DNA from: CAYUVA01 sp964448115 [NCBI: uncultured bacterium]
GTDB lineage: Bacteria; CAYUVA01
Length of the DNA: 64,000 nt
Direction: 5' to 3'
NCBI GenBank assembly: GCA_964448115.1
Contig: CAYUVA010000002.1
Span: forward strand, 105,080-169,079
The notes below the pieces were generated by a model. The model made no database searches. It had not been told where the DNA came from and saw only the letters and a program-made list of their open reading frames with translations. Both the position numbers and the translations under genes were made by a program. Shown here piece by piece: positions 54,253-63,694 of the stretch. Positions within the stretch are counted from its first letter, which is position 1; each line of letters starts with the position of its first letter.

Positions 54253-57200
54253 ATGATACTAGCTGATGTCTCGATAAGGCGCCCGGTCTTCGCCACGATG
54301 GTCATGCTTGCCCTCATCGTCTTTGGCCTATTCTCCTTCCGCGACCTGGGAGTCGATCTTATGCCTGATGTTGATTTCCCCTTTGTTTCAGTATTAACCA
54401 TACTGCCGGGGGCGGATCCGGAGACAATCGAGACCAAGGTTACCGATGTCATAGAGGAAGCGGTAAACACCATAAGCGGCATCAAGGTGCTGACCTCGAT
54501 CAGCGCGGAGAATGTTAGCCAGGTTTTCATCGAGTTCGAGCTAGGGGTTGATGTTGATGTGGCTGCTCAGGATGTTAGGGACAAGATCTCCAGCATAATG
54601 CGAGACCTTCCCGATGATGTGGAGCCGCCGGTCGTCGAGAAGTTCGATATCAATGCCCTTCCCATTATGAATATCGCTGTATCGGCTAATATGCCCATTC
54701 AAGGGCTGACCAAGTATGTTGATGATAACATAAAATCACAGTTGCAAAAGATCCCCGGCATCGGCTCGGTCAAGATCATAGGCGGTCAGGAACGACAGAT
54801 TCGAGTATGGGCTGATAATGACCGCATGAAGGCACACGGCGTGGTCTTCAGGGATATCATGTATGCGCTGCAAACCCAGAATATCGAGTTCCCGGGCGGT
54901 ACCATCGAAAGCGGCATCCGCGAGCTAGTGGTCAACACCAAGGGAGAAGTACAAAGCATCGAGGAATTGAAGGAGATAATTGTCAAGCAGGGCAAGGGCG
55001 GAGTAATTAAGATGCGAGATGTGGCAACTGTGGAAGATAGCCTTGAAGAGCTGAATACAATCTCACGATACAATGGGATCAGAGCTGTATCTCTGGAAAT
55101 TAAGAAGAAATCCGGCGCAAACACGGTAGCGGTTGCTCGCCGGGTAAAGCAGGAGCTTGAAAAGATAAGAAAGACCTTGCCTGCCGAGATGGACATGCTC
55201 ATCGCGGTCGATATGAGCACCTTTATCGAGGAATCGATCGGCGATGTCCAGTTCCATCTTATCATCGGGGGACTGTTGGCGGTAGTAGTCATCTTCTTTT
55301 TCCTGCGCAATATAAGAAGCACCATAATATCGGCAATAGCCATACCGACCTCGATCATCTCCACATTCACCCTGATGAATTACCTCGATTTTACCTTTAA
55401 CAATGTCACCATGCTCGCTTTATCTTTGTCGGTCGGTCTATTGATCGATGATGCGATTGTGGTTCTGGAGAACATCTTTCGTCACATAGAGTCCGGCTCG
55501 AATCGTCGGCAGGCAGCCCACGATGCGACCTCGGAGATCGGCTTGGCAGTTTTGGCAACTACGCTATCGATCGTTGCTGTATTCATGCCGGTCGCCTTCA
55601 TGAAGGGGATCATCGGACGCATCTTCTTTCAGTTCGGGCTTACCGTAACCTTTGCGGTGCTAGTGTCCTTGTTTGTCTCCTTTACGCTTACCCCCATGCT
55701 CTGCTCCAGGTATCTATATGTACCCAAGCAGCCGGGATGGTTCTACCGTTTCATGGAGCGCATCCTCAAGGCTATAGATAGCTTTTATCGCCGGGTTCTA
55801 TCAGCCGTGCTCGATCATCGATTGCTCACTATTATCGTAACCGCGGTTATATTCATTTTCAGCCTGTATCTTGGCAGTAGGCTCGGCTTCGAGTTCCAGC
55901 CCGAGGAGGATCGCAGCGAGTTCTCAATAAATATTGAGACTCCGCTGGGATCATCTCTCGAATATACCAGCACGGTCATTCGCAGGGTCGAGGAGTCGAT
56001 GGCTCGTGTCCCTGGCGTTGAGGGCATCTTCACGACCATTGCCGGCGATGTGCAGGAAAGCTCCAACAAGGGATCTATCATGGTGAAGCTTGTCGAACCG
56101 AAGGAGCGTTCATACAGTCAAGGCCAGATCATGGAGTATGCCCGCCAGCAGCTTAAGGATTTCCCGAATGTAAACATCGGCGTAACCGAGGTGAACTATG
56201 TTGGTGGGGGCTGGAGAATGTACAAGATACAGTTTAGCATTCAGGGTCCCGAGCTCGATAAGCTACAGGAGTATAGCCAAAAGATAATGGAAAAGCTTAA
56301 GCAGGACGGGCGCTTCGTAGATATCGATACCACATATAAGACTGGCAAGCCGGAGCTGAGCATATATGTTGACCGGGACAAGGCAGCGGACTTGGGAGTA
56401 AGTGTCTTTGATATAGCCTCTGCGGTGAGGGTGCTAGTTGGTGGCGAGACTGCTACCGAGTACAAGGAGGCTGGGGATCGATATGATGTGGTGATACGAC
56501 TGAAGAAAAACCAGCGACTTAGTGCTGAAGATCTCCAGCAGATAACCTTGAGGAACTTCGATGGCAATCTTGTAAAGCTAGCTAATGTAGTGCGTATAGA
56601 TGAGGAGACCGGTCCGCTTTCGATCAACCATAAAAGCAGGCAGCGCGAGGTTACAATCCTTGCCAATCTGGAGGGGATAGTGCTCGGCGAAGCTATGGAA
56701 GTAGTGGAAAAATACGCACAGGAGCTTAACATGCCAGCCACCTACGATACTTCCTGGACCGGCGAGGCGGATATCATGGTCGAGTCGTTTAAGCACCTGA
56801 TCACCGCACTGTTCTTGGCGGTCATTCTTGTATATATGATCCTTGCCAGTCAGTTCGAGAGCTTCCTGCATCCATTCACCATCATGCTTTCCCTGCCATT
56901 GTCGCTGGTTGGTGCCTTCATCGCGTTGCTCCTGGCAGGATATACCATAAGCATCTTCAGCTTCATCGGGATCATCATGCTGATGGGCTTGGTAACAAAG
57001 AATGCCATTTTGCTGGTTGACTTCACCAACCGCCTAAAGGGAAGGGGGCTAGCCACCAAGGAGGCATTACTGGAAGCAGGTCCCATCAGGCTTAGACCGA
57101 TCCTTATGACCACGCTGGCCATGATATTCGGCATGTTGCCCATAGCCTTGGGATTCGGACATGGTGCAGAATCGAGGGCGCCGATGGCGGTATGCGTGGT

Positions 57201-57294
57201 AGGTGGCCTGATAACCTCGACAGTGCTAACCCTGGTGCTGGTGCCGGTTGTTTACTCGCTGCTCGATCAACTGTTCGGGAAGAGGAAATCCTAA
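54253..57294 (+). CDS. RND efflux pump, HAE1-type inner-membrane transporter
   Basis: A 1013-residue proton-driven pump with 12 helices and two large periplasmic loops. The start SIRRPVFATMVMLALIVFGL is the family signature. The proton-relay aspartates lie in SVGLLIDDAIVVLENI (TM4, near residue 400). The second half contains the corresponding GLVTKNAILLVDF segment in TM10. It follows the adaptor by 29 bp. With TolC, adaptor and TetR it makes a complete tripartite system. Drug or organic substrate specificity cannot be read from sequence. Confidence 0.95.
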   Translation: MILADVSIRRPVFATMVMLALIVFGLFSFRDLGVDLMPDVDFPFVSVLTILPGADPETIETKVTDVIEEAVNTISGIKVLTSISAENVSQVFIEFELGVDVDVAAQDVRDKISSIMRDLPDDVEPPVVEKFDINALPIMNIAVSANMPIQGLTKYVDDNIKSQLQKIPGIGSVKIIGGQERQIRVWADNDRMKAHGVVFRDIMYALQTQNIEFPGGTIESGIRELVVNTKGEVQSIEELKEIIVKQGKGGVIKMRDVATVEDSLEELNTISRYNGIRAVSLEIKKKSGANTVAVARRVKQELEKIRKTLPAEMDMLIAVDMSTFIEESIGDVQFHLIIGGLLAVVVIFFFLRNIRSTIISAIAIPTSIISTFTLMNYLDFTFNNVTMLALSLSVGLLIDDAIVVLENIFRHIESGSNRRQAAHDATSEIGLAVLATTLSIVAVFMPVAFMKGIIGRIFFQFGLTVTFAVLVSLFVSFTLTPMLCSRYLYVPKQPGWFYRFMERILKAIDSFYRRVLSAVLDHRLLTIIVTAVIFIFSLYLGSRLGFEFQPEEDRSEFSINIETPLGSSLEYTSTVIRRVEESMARVPGVEGIFTTIAGDVQESSNKGSIMVKLVEPKERSYSQGQIMEYARQQLKDFPNVNIGVTEVNYVGGGWRMYKIQFSIQGPELDKLQEYSQKIMEKLKQDGRFVDIDTTYKTGKPELSIYVDRDKAADLGVSVFDIASAVRVLVGGETATEYKEAGDRYDVVIRLKKNQRLSAEDLQQITLRNFDGNLVKLANVVRIDEETGPLSINHKSRQREVTILANLEGIVLGEAMEVVEKYAQELNMPATYDTSWTGEADIMVESFKHLITALFLAVILVYMILASQFESFLHPFTIMLSLPLSLVGAFIALLLAGYTISIFSFIGIIMLMGLVTKNAILLVDFTNRLKGRGLATKEALLEAGPIRLRPILMTTLAMIFGMLPIALGFGHGAESRAPMAVCVVGGLITSTVLTLVLVPVVYSLLDQLFGKRKS

Positions 57295-57325
57295 CTAAAA
57301 TATTACACGAAAAATAAATAATACA

Positions 57326-59059
57326 TTATTGCTGAGGGCATCCTAACTTTTTGCGATATTGAAGCAATGAATTCAGGCTTGAATGCTTGATCTTTTGTGC
57401 AAGCCCAATAGCTTCATCGAGCGTGTTGCAGGCGCCGCTTATATCTTTGGTCTGAAGCTGAAGCAAAGATTTGTTGAATAGCCAACTAATAAGCTCAAAC
57501 CAGGCGCCGATTTCCCTCCCAATATCGATACAATCGTCAATCGAGCGGAGGGCTTTGTTAATATTACCCTGCTGAAAGTATATTCCTCCGATATTGCTAA
57601 GAGTTTGCGCCTCGGCTATCTTGTCTCCCACCTGTTGGAAGAGTAATTGAGCCTGTTGGTAATACTCAAGCGCCCTTTCTTTGTCTCCCATATCATCATA
57701 GACGCCACCGATATTGTTAATAGTAATAGCGCTGCCACGAAGATCCCCCATCTCTCTTCTGATAGGCAGTGCCTGATTGTAGAATTCGAGCGCTTGTTGC
57801 CTTTTACCAAGCGAATCGTAAATCAAACCGATATTGCTCAGGGTGGTCGCCTCGCCATGTCTATCTCTGAGTTGCTTAAATAGCGGCAGCGCTTGATTGT
57901 AATATTCGAGCGCCATTTGCTTATCACCCATACCATCGTAGATTCCGCCTATGTTGCTCATGGTTTGTGCTTCGCTTCTCTTGTCTCCTAGCTTTATTCT
58001 CAGCGATAGCGCCTGATTTAGGTATTCCAAAGCCTTCCTTTTATCTCCAAGCGATTCATAAGCTATGCCCATGTTATTCAGGATGGTAGCTTCCTTTGCT
58101 TTGTTGTTAAGCTGCCTGAAGAGTGATAATGCCTGATTATAGTAATCCAAAGCCTTTTTCTTTTTGCCGAGAGAATTATAAACAATGCCGATATTGCTCA
58201 AGGTGGTTGCTTCCCCGGTTTTATCCTCCAACTGCTTGAAGATCGCTAGCGCTTGATTATAGTAATCCAGGGCTTTTTCCTTTTCGCCGAGATGGCCATA
58301 AATCATGCCGATATTATTGAGGGTTGATGCCGTTCCTTCCTTATTATCAAGCTCTCTGAATAATTCATCCGCTTCATCAAGGCACTTCAAAGCCTTTTTT
58401 AACTCTCCTTTTTGATATAATGCTTTAGCCAGGCTAGTTTTCATACGGGCAAGGAATAATTTATCTGGTTTTTCGCTTTTTTGTTGATCATCAATAGCCT
58501 CCTGGTAAAGGCTGATCGCCTCTTTTATATCCTCTTTTGAAGATAATTGAGAGCTATCAAAGAATAACTGATCGGTTAGAGTCTGTGCCTTGGTCTTTTC
58601 CTCAGCGCTGAAATCGAGCAACAGGCTTTTTCTTGAATAGAAGTTGGAGGCGTTTTGGGCTATTTGCATTATTTCATGTTCGGTTCCCAGAAACAGGTAT
58701 ATATGTCGATATTCATGGAAGCTCTCCCTGTTCAAGTCCAGATGTCCCATCATCTCGGGAAAAGCAGCGCTTAATTCGTGGAAGATAAGTAAATGGCGGT
58801 CTTTGGGTATATGCCTGACGAAATTCAGGGGATTCTTATTCTTAGATGTCATTTTAACTAGTTTTAGCGGTATATTTATCCTTTCTTTCATTTCATTGAT
58901 AAGCTTATGGGGATCGCTCGGATTATGGTGAATAGCAAAAATAATCAAAAAATCATCTGTATCTTCGATAAGGGATTTAAGCAAATCTATGTGTTCATAT
59001 ATTTTTATAAGATAAGCATCCATTTTTTCATTACGATTTGATCTATCAATATCGTTCAT
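57326..59059 (-). CDS. TPR protein with N-terminal NLR-associated-like domain
   Basis: A 577-residue cytosolic protein. Residues about 1-155 form a compact domain. Its HLDLNRESFHEYRHIYLFLG followed by NASNFYSRKSLLLDF resembles the region between the NTPase and the TPRs of large bacterial AAA/NB-TPR proteins (usual form LxxxRE...FWLP...APDFWSWRS...F). No Walker A motif is present. Residues about 235-560 are eight or so TPRs of exactly 40 residues (for example ATTLSNIGIVYNSLGKKKKA, then LDYYNQALSLF), so the DNA is repetitive at 120 bp. The ATG overlaps the stop of an upstream mini-ORF (ATGA). A role in a conflict or signalling system is possible but unproven. Confidence 0.75.
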   Translation of the reverse strand: MNDIDRSNRNEKMDAYLIKIYEHIDLLKSLIEDTDDFLIIFAIHHNPSDPHKLINEMKERINIPLKLVKMTSKNKNPLNFVRHIPKDRHLLIFHELSAAFPEMMGHLDLNRESFHEYRHIYLFLGTEHEIMQIAQNASNFYSRKSLLLDFSAEEKTKAQTLTDQLFFDSSQLSSKEDIKEAISLYQEAIDDQQKSEKPDKLFLARMKTSLAKALYQKGELKKALKCLDEADELFRELDNKEGTASTLNNIGMIYGHLGEKEKALDYYNQALAIFKQLEDKTGEATTLSNIGIVYNSLGKKKKALDYYNQALSLFRQLNNKAKEATILNNMGIAYESLGDKRKALEYLNQALSLRIKLGDKRSEAQTMSNIGGIYDGMGDKQMALEYYNQALPLFKQLRDRHGEATTLSNIGLIYDSLGKRQQALEFYNQALPIRREMGDLRGSAITINNIGGVYDDMGDKERALEYYQQAQLLFQQVGDKIAEAQTLSNIGGIYFQQGNINKALRSIDDCIDIGREIGAWFELISWLFNKSLLQLQTKDISGACNTLDEAIGLAQKIKHSSLNSLLQYRKKLGCPQQ

Positions 59060-59145
59060 TTTGCAACAACCTCTTTTGTTAATGCTTTTGCCGGATCGAA
59101 GATATCAAGTACATCCCCCAGATTCTTTGCTTTCTTCACCGTCAA
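59056..59145 (-). CDS. 29-residue ORF translationally coupled to the TPR gene
   Basis: TTG 59145 is seven bases after AGGGG. The ORF reads LTVKKAKNLGDVLDIFDPAK, then ALTKEVVAK, and stops at TGA (59058-59056), which overlaps the TPR gene ATG as ATGA. GTG 59139 is an alternative start. The sequence looks like the extreme N-terminus of large bacterial AAA/TPR proteins (pattern LxDVLxxFDPxxPLT). It may be the orphaned N-terminal piece of an ancestral longer gene, or a leader peptide that controls TPR translation. Confidence 0.45.
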   Translation of the reverse strand: MTVKKAKNLGDVLDIFDPAKALTKEVVAK

Positions 59146-59211
59146 TTCAAAACCCCTTTATTTTTTCATTCAGCATTTCCCTATAATACTACATGAAATC
59201 GATCTTATTAA

Positions 59212-61917
59212 CTACTGCACGGTAAGGTAAGGCCATAGGATGCCGTGGTTGTAGTTGATATCGGTGGCTTGCAGCTCTAAAAGCCATGCTCCGCTTGGAG
59301 AGCCGAAGGGAATGGCAATCTTTATCCCGTAGAGTCCGTCGTTTGCCCCGCCATCGCCGGATAATCCATCATCCTTCAATGTTATGCCAATCGCTTGCCC
59401 CTCATACAGGAATTCCACCCGGCGCAATATCTTGGACTCCGGTAGGGCTACTGCCTGCAACTGTCCCCCTACTGAGCTTAGCCTGGTATCCCAGTATCCA
59501 GCCACCAGTATCCTCGGCGATGGATTTCTAGTCGCTGTCGAGGTCGGAGTCGGGGTAAAGTGGGGATCGGTCGGTGCCGGGGTTGGGGTGGGGATCTCAC
59601 CTGATGGCTCGACATAGATAGGATTGGTCAATGCCAGCATCTGTAGATTGAAGCCCTCTGTTCCCCTAGTTATCTCAAGTCGATACCAGGCGTGGCTGGG
59701 ATGAACCTGGAAACTCCATGTATAATCGTTGCTCCTAATATGCTCGGTGAGTATCTGTCCCTGGTTGCTGAAGACTTTTATCTTGCCTGCCTCGGCTCCC
59801 TTGACTTTGACCAGGAAGGTGATCGGGTCGCTGGTAACCTCGTCTGCGATATCTCCCATCATGTACTCATACTCTCCGTCCCCGTTCGCATCGAGCAAAA
59901 ACTCTATCATAGGACCGCTATAATGATAGGTTACATACACATGACCATTAATAAAAGCGCGCTTCAGGGCTGGCCAGGTGAGATCCTCTGCGTATATCCA
60001 GGTGCAGGGTTGCCCTACCCCAGCAACCGGGTTTAGCTGGTGGAAGTGGTTGTCGCTGGCGCCGACCGCAGTCCACTTGTAGCCCATGTTTAACGCATCC
60101 TCCCAGAATTCCTTGGTCTCGACATTCTGGGCAGCAGGTCCGATTGGCAAATTCTCAAAGTACGGTCCATTCCAGATCTCGATACAATCGATCGGCCTGG
60201 CTTGATATACAGGATCAGGATCATACCAGTCTCCATCGGTCGGGTGGCTCATGTTGGTCAATCCACCTTGCGCGTGGATGTACCAGTAAGCAGACTCGGT
60301 GCCGGGGATATCCTGGTGATTGTGCTCGATGGAGTAATCGATACCCCAAGTCGTTCCGTGGCTTCCACCTCCCCATTCCTCGCCGGGGAGAAGCAACAAC
60401 TGAGTTGAATAATACAGCCAGTCGAAGTTCTGGTATGCGACCCGATGGTCGGTGATGCTCAAGAAATCGAGTCCCCGCTGCTCAGCGGTGGTTATCTGCG
60501 TCTCGACAGTGGTATCCCTGGGAAGGCTTGGGTCCAACTGATGCAAGCCGCCATCGCTGTGATCCGTGTGGCAGTGAAGATCTCCCTTGTACCATCGACC
60601 TTGCGGGATACCCATTGTCTTCTCCTTGTTATCGTGCCTAAAGACCAGTGGAGGCAATGAATCTACCCCGGAGCGTGCAAAATAAATCTCGAAGTTGGTC
60701 TGTCGCTGGTGCTCCACATCCTCATCGCGATTATCGAACCAGGCAAGAAACAGTTCATCATTATAGGTTTCCAGCCTTGGATAGGCAGCGATATAAGGTG
60801 CACTGACAGCAATGACTTCCTCAGACCAATCGTTCCCCATGTAGTCAGGGCAGTTGATATAATATATATCCCAGTTTCCAAGCTCACAGCGGCAGTCCAT
60901 CCATACGATGTGGATGCCGTTTGAGTCTATGGCGATATCCGGATGATACGAATAGTCGGGTGCATTTGTGATCCGTGTTGGAGCAATTCCTCTGTCTGGG
61001 CAGGCATACATGATCTCATCATCACCGGCGATCCCATCATCCTGCCATACGAAGTGCAGCTTCCCCTCGGGATCATATTCGATATCAGGGAACCAGGAGT
61101 TATTGTCTATCTCGGTGAGGCGAATCGATGTTCCCCAGGTCTCTCCAGCATCTTGCGATGTTTTATACATTATCTCCCAGTTATCCTCGTAGGGTCTGCG
61201 TAGCGGCTCGCGATCGAAGCGATCATCGAACCAGACCACGGCAAGCTTATCACCATGACTTGCCAGCCGCGGATATATGGATGGAGGTTGCTGGGGCAGG
61301 CTGGTGTCTGGATCGAGTGGATAGTTCGGCTTGGAGGTGAGTTGGATCGCATCGCCCCAACTCAAGCCACCATCTAAACTCCTCTTGTAGTAAACATCAT
61401 ACATCCCATTTTGAATATCGTGCCACACCAGGTGAAGCCTGTCCTGGTCATCGCACAGTAGATCGGGATGCATGGAGGGACGGTTGCCGAAGGTGAGCCT
61501 TCTTTCAGTGCTGAAAGAATTGCCGCCATCGATGCTTCGTGCATAGAATATCTCGAAATTACGAACCAGTGCCCCCTCCCGGTTGTCCTGCCAGACGATA
61601 TGAATAACCCCTTGCGAATCGACTGCTATGCTAGGAAACTTGGCTTCTATGGTGCAAAAGGATACCCTAGTAGGCGACAGCCAGGATGATCCCAGATCAT
61701 CGCTTCGCATGTAGTATATTTCCATGCCGCCGTCTCGCTCGTCCTGCCAGGCGAGATGAATCGCGCCATTATGGATCGCCATATCTGGAAATCCGGAGTA
61801 TGCATCATCAGAGGTGAGGCGAAGCGGATCACTGAAGGGGAACGCTTGGGCAACCATACAAACAAGCAAGACAGGGACTACCAGTATATACCTTGAGCTA
61901 TTAACTATTTTTGCCAT
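59212..61917 (-). CDS. Secreted BNR/sialidase-repeat protein with PHP-type phosphoesterase domain
   Basis: An exported protein of about 901 residues. A signal peptide (1-25) precedes four or more BNR/Asp-box repeats over about 30-400 (SDDLGSSWLSPTRVSF, SIDGGNSFSTE, SLDGGLSWGD, SQDAGETWGT), as in sialidase-like six-bladed propellers. Next is a PHP metallophosphoesterase domain with GDLHCHTDHSDGG, then SITDHRVAYQNFD, MSHPTDGDWYDP and ASDNHFHQLN as metal-binding sites. A Thr/Pro linker (TPTPAPTDPHFTPTPT) and a C-terminal beta-domain end the protein. ATG 61917 follows AAAGGTTGG. Related CehA/McbA-like PHP proteins exist, but with an exported propeller the substrate is unknown. Confidence 0.8.
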   Translation of the reverse strand: MAKIVNSSRYILVVPVLLVCMVAQAFPFSDPLRLTSDDAYSGFPDMAIHNGAIHLAWQDERDGGMEIYYMRSDDLGSSWLSPTRVSFCTIEAKFPSIAVDSQGVIHIVWQDNREGALVRNFEIFYARSIDGGNSFSTERRLTFGNRPSMHPDLLCDDQDRLHLVWHDIQNGMYDVYYKRSLDGGLSWGDAIQLTSKPNYPLDPDTSLPQQPPSIYPRLASHGDKLAVVWFDDRFDREPLRRPYEDNWEIMYKTSQDAGETWGTSIRLTEIDNNSWFPDIEYDPEGKLHFVWQDDGIAGDDEIMYACPDRGIAPTRITNAPDYSYHPDIAIDSNGIHIVWMDCRCELGNWDIYYINCPDYMGNDWSEEVIAVSAPYIAAYPRLETYNDELFLAWFDNRDEDVEHQRQTNFEIYFARSGVDSLPPLVFRHDNKEKTMGIPQGRWYKGDLHCHTDHSDGGLHQLDPSLPRDTTVETQITTAEQRGLDFLSITDHRVAYQNFDWLYYSTQLLLLPGEEWGGGSHGTTWGIDYSIEHNHQDIPGTESAYWYIHAQGGLTNMSHPTDGDWYDPDPVYQARPIDCIEIWNGPYFENLPIGPAAQNVETKEFWEDALNMGYKWTAVGASDNHFHQLNPVAGVGQPCTWIYAEDLTWPALKRAFINGHVYVTYHYSGPMIEFLLDANGDGEYEYMMGDIADEVTSDPITFLVKVKGAEAGKIKVFSNQGQILTEHIRSNDYTWSFQVHPSHAWYRLEITRGTEGFNLQMLALTNPIYVEPSGEIPTPTPAPTDPHFTPTPTSTATRNPSPRILVAGYWDTRLSSVGGQLQAVALPESKILRRVEFLYEGQAIGITLKDDGLSGDGGANDGLYGIKIAIPFGSPSGAWLLELQATDINYNHGILWPYLTVQ

Positions 61918-62073
61918 GATTACCAACCTTTTTAATGTCTTTCACTTAAGATTATAGCACCTGACAAAATTGTTCAAGCAATGAAAGCTCCCCAAATTCT
62001 CGAATGGGACTCTGTAGCAGGAACTTTCATTTGGTTGCACTTTCAGTCATTTTTCAGCTATCATCCATTGATT

Positions 62074-63456
62074 ATGCCGGATGATATCAAAATCGAGGGA
62101 GATGAGATAGTTGCCGGGCGTCCTCGCCGAGATCTGACCAAGGGGAGCGTGTTAAAAAACATCCTATACATGGGGGTTCCCTCCATGCTCGGTTTTGGTG
62201 CGATGATGCTTTATCATCTAACCGATATTTTCTGGGTGAGTCGTCTCGGCAAGCTGGAGGTGGCTGCGGTTACTTTATCCGGTGCAATGGTCTGGTTTTT
62301 AGGCTCTGCAAATGGATTTATAGGGGCTGGTTCGGTTTCGATTATCTCAAGGCGATACGGCGAGAAAGACATAAAGGGGGCAGCTCATGCCATTAAGCAG
62401 ACCTACTTCCTCAAGTTCTTCATCGCCATGCCTATCATTCTAGTATCATTACCCTTTTTAAAGGATCTAATCAGCTTCATGGGCGCCAAGGGGCAGTTAC
62501 ATAGGCTATGCTACGATTATACATATATAATAATTCTCGGTTTTCCATTCATATTTTGCTCATATACGAGTTACACAGCATTGCGCGGCATAGGCAATGC
62601 ACCAGCTAGTATGTATATCATGCTTTTTTCGACATTCTTGAATTGTGCGCTTGACCCAATATTTATGTTTGTATTGAGGATGGGGGTCATTGGCGCTGCC
62701 TTAGCATCGGTAGTTTCATCCATGGCCAGCCTTGCTCTGGGCGTTTATATTTTGATCAGCGGAAGGATGAACCTCAAGGTTCCATTTCGAGATGGCAATT
62801 ACCTTGATTGGCGTTTATGTGCTCGTATCTTCGGTATCGGATTACCCGCCGGGGTGCAGAATATGGTGATAAGCTCAGCCCAGTGGTATATAATGAAGCT
62901 GATCGCTATATTCGGTGCTGCGGTTGTGGCAGGCTTTGGCATCTCTCAACGGCTAGTCGAACTGGGCATACTTATAGCGGTTGGTCTGGAACTGGGCACA
63001 TCCGCCCTGGTCGGGCAAACCCTGGGTGCTAACAAGAGAAAAAGAGCAATGGTCTCGGTATTTCAGGCTACCGGCCTAGGTTTTATCCTGACCTTGATAA
63101 TAGTGGTACCGATCTTTTCATTTGCGCCGCTGATCATAGCATTCTTCTCAACAGATCCTGAAGTGATAGCAAAGGGAGTTATCGCCATGCGATATATGTG
63201 CATTGCCCAGCCATTTATGAGTTCTATCATAGTGCTTGGTTCAGCATTCTTTGGCTCCGGTAATACCTGGCCACCTGCCATAATAAACGGGATAATATTC
63301 GGCGCCATTCAGATACCTCTGATACTGATATTGGTCAAGGTTTTAGATATGAACGAGGTAGCGGTCTGGGCGAGCATGGTGGTCTCAAATGTCATTGGCT
63401 TGGGGATAACAGCATACTGGGTACATCGAGGCTCCTGGCTTGAAAAGATGGTTTGA
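62074..63456 (+). CDS. MATE-family efflux transporter
   Basis: A 460-residue multidrug and toxic compound extrusion transporter with 12 helices in two symmetric halves. The start DLTKGSVLKNILYMGVPSML is typical, as are SIISRRYGEKD and GTSALVGQTLGANKRKRA (the repeated cavity motif). It exchanges Na+ or H+ for cationic substrates. The start is uncertain: ATG 62074 gives the usual N-terminus. An in-frame ATG at 61981 would add 31 residues of unlikely leader; neither has a clear ribosome binding site. It converges on the repeat protein gene across 233 bp of palindrome and repeats. Confidence 0.88.
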   Translation: MPDDIKIEGDEIVAGRPRRDLTKGSVLKNILYMGVPSMLGFGAMMLYHLTDIFWVSRLGKLEVAAVTLSGAMVWFLGSANGFIGAGSVSIISRRYGEKDIKGAAHAIKQTYFLKFFIAMPIILVSLPFLKDLISFMGAKGQLHRLCYDYTYIIILGFPFIFCSYTSYTALRGIGNAPASMYIMLFSTFLNCALDPIFMFVLRMGVIGAALASVVSSMASLALGVYILISGRMNLKVPFRDGNYLDWRLCARIFGIGLPAGVQNMVISSAQWYIMKLIAIFGAAVVAGFGISQRLVELGILIAVGLELGTSALVGQTLGANKRKRAMVSVFQATGLGFILTLIIVVPIFSFAPLIIAFFSTDPEVIAKGVIAMRYMCIAQPFMSSIIVLGSAFFGSGNTWPPAIINGIIFGAIQIPLILILVKVLDMNEVAVWASMVVSNVIGLGITAYWVHRGSWLEKMV

Positions 63457-63598
63457 CTTATAGGACCTTTTATGATCACATGTTGTGCCCAGTTCCACAA
63501 CGGCTTGCGCCAGGCTCACAAGTAATGACATATATTGTACTGTATTGTTGCTATAATGCCCACAATTACTGGATGCCCGCGTGGTAGAGTGATGCAAA

Positions 63599-63628
63599 GT
63601 TAACTGTTTCAGCGCTGAAACAGTTAAC
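63599..63628. terminator. Perfect 30-bp palindrome between convergent genes
   Basis: The left arm GTTAACTGTTTCAGC is followed directly by its exact reverse complement, a 30-bp palindrome with no loop. It lies between the stop of the MATE gene and the stop of the minus-strand repeat protein gene, so it could be a bidirectional terminator. No T-run follows on either side. A protein-binding palindrome or transposon-end remnant is also possible. Confidence 0.45.
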
Positions 63629-63630
63629 CT

Positions 63631-63694
63631 TGTACACGATATCACGCTACCACGATATCACGATATCACGGTACCACGGTACCACGGTATCACT
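63631..63694. repeat. Eight tandem 8-bp repeats (consensus NTAYCACG)
   Basis: Units in register are TGTACACG, ATATCACG, CTACCACG, ATATCACG, ATATCACG, GTACCACG, GTACCACG and GTATCACT. The final unit contains the TCA that is the stop codon (TGA) of the minus-strand gene at 63692-63690. The same period and consensus occur at 21655-21678, 21775-21798 and 32350-32372. Confidence 0.7.

Noticed and set aside
54786-55370. 194-codon ORF antisense to the RND pump gene (and 189 codons at 25722-26291 antisense to hydD)
   Set aside because: Both lie inside strongly supported conserved genes and have biased, low-complexity compositions expected for complementary frames.
57326-59059. Regular 120-bp DNA repeats taken at first for a CRISPR-like or satellite array
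   Set aside because: They encode in-frame 40-residue TPR units with variable third bases; no spacers are present.
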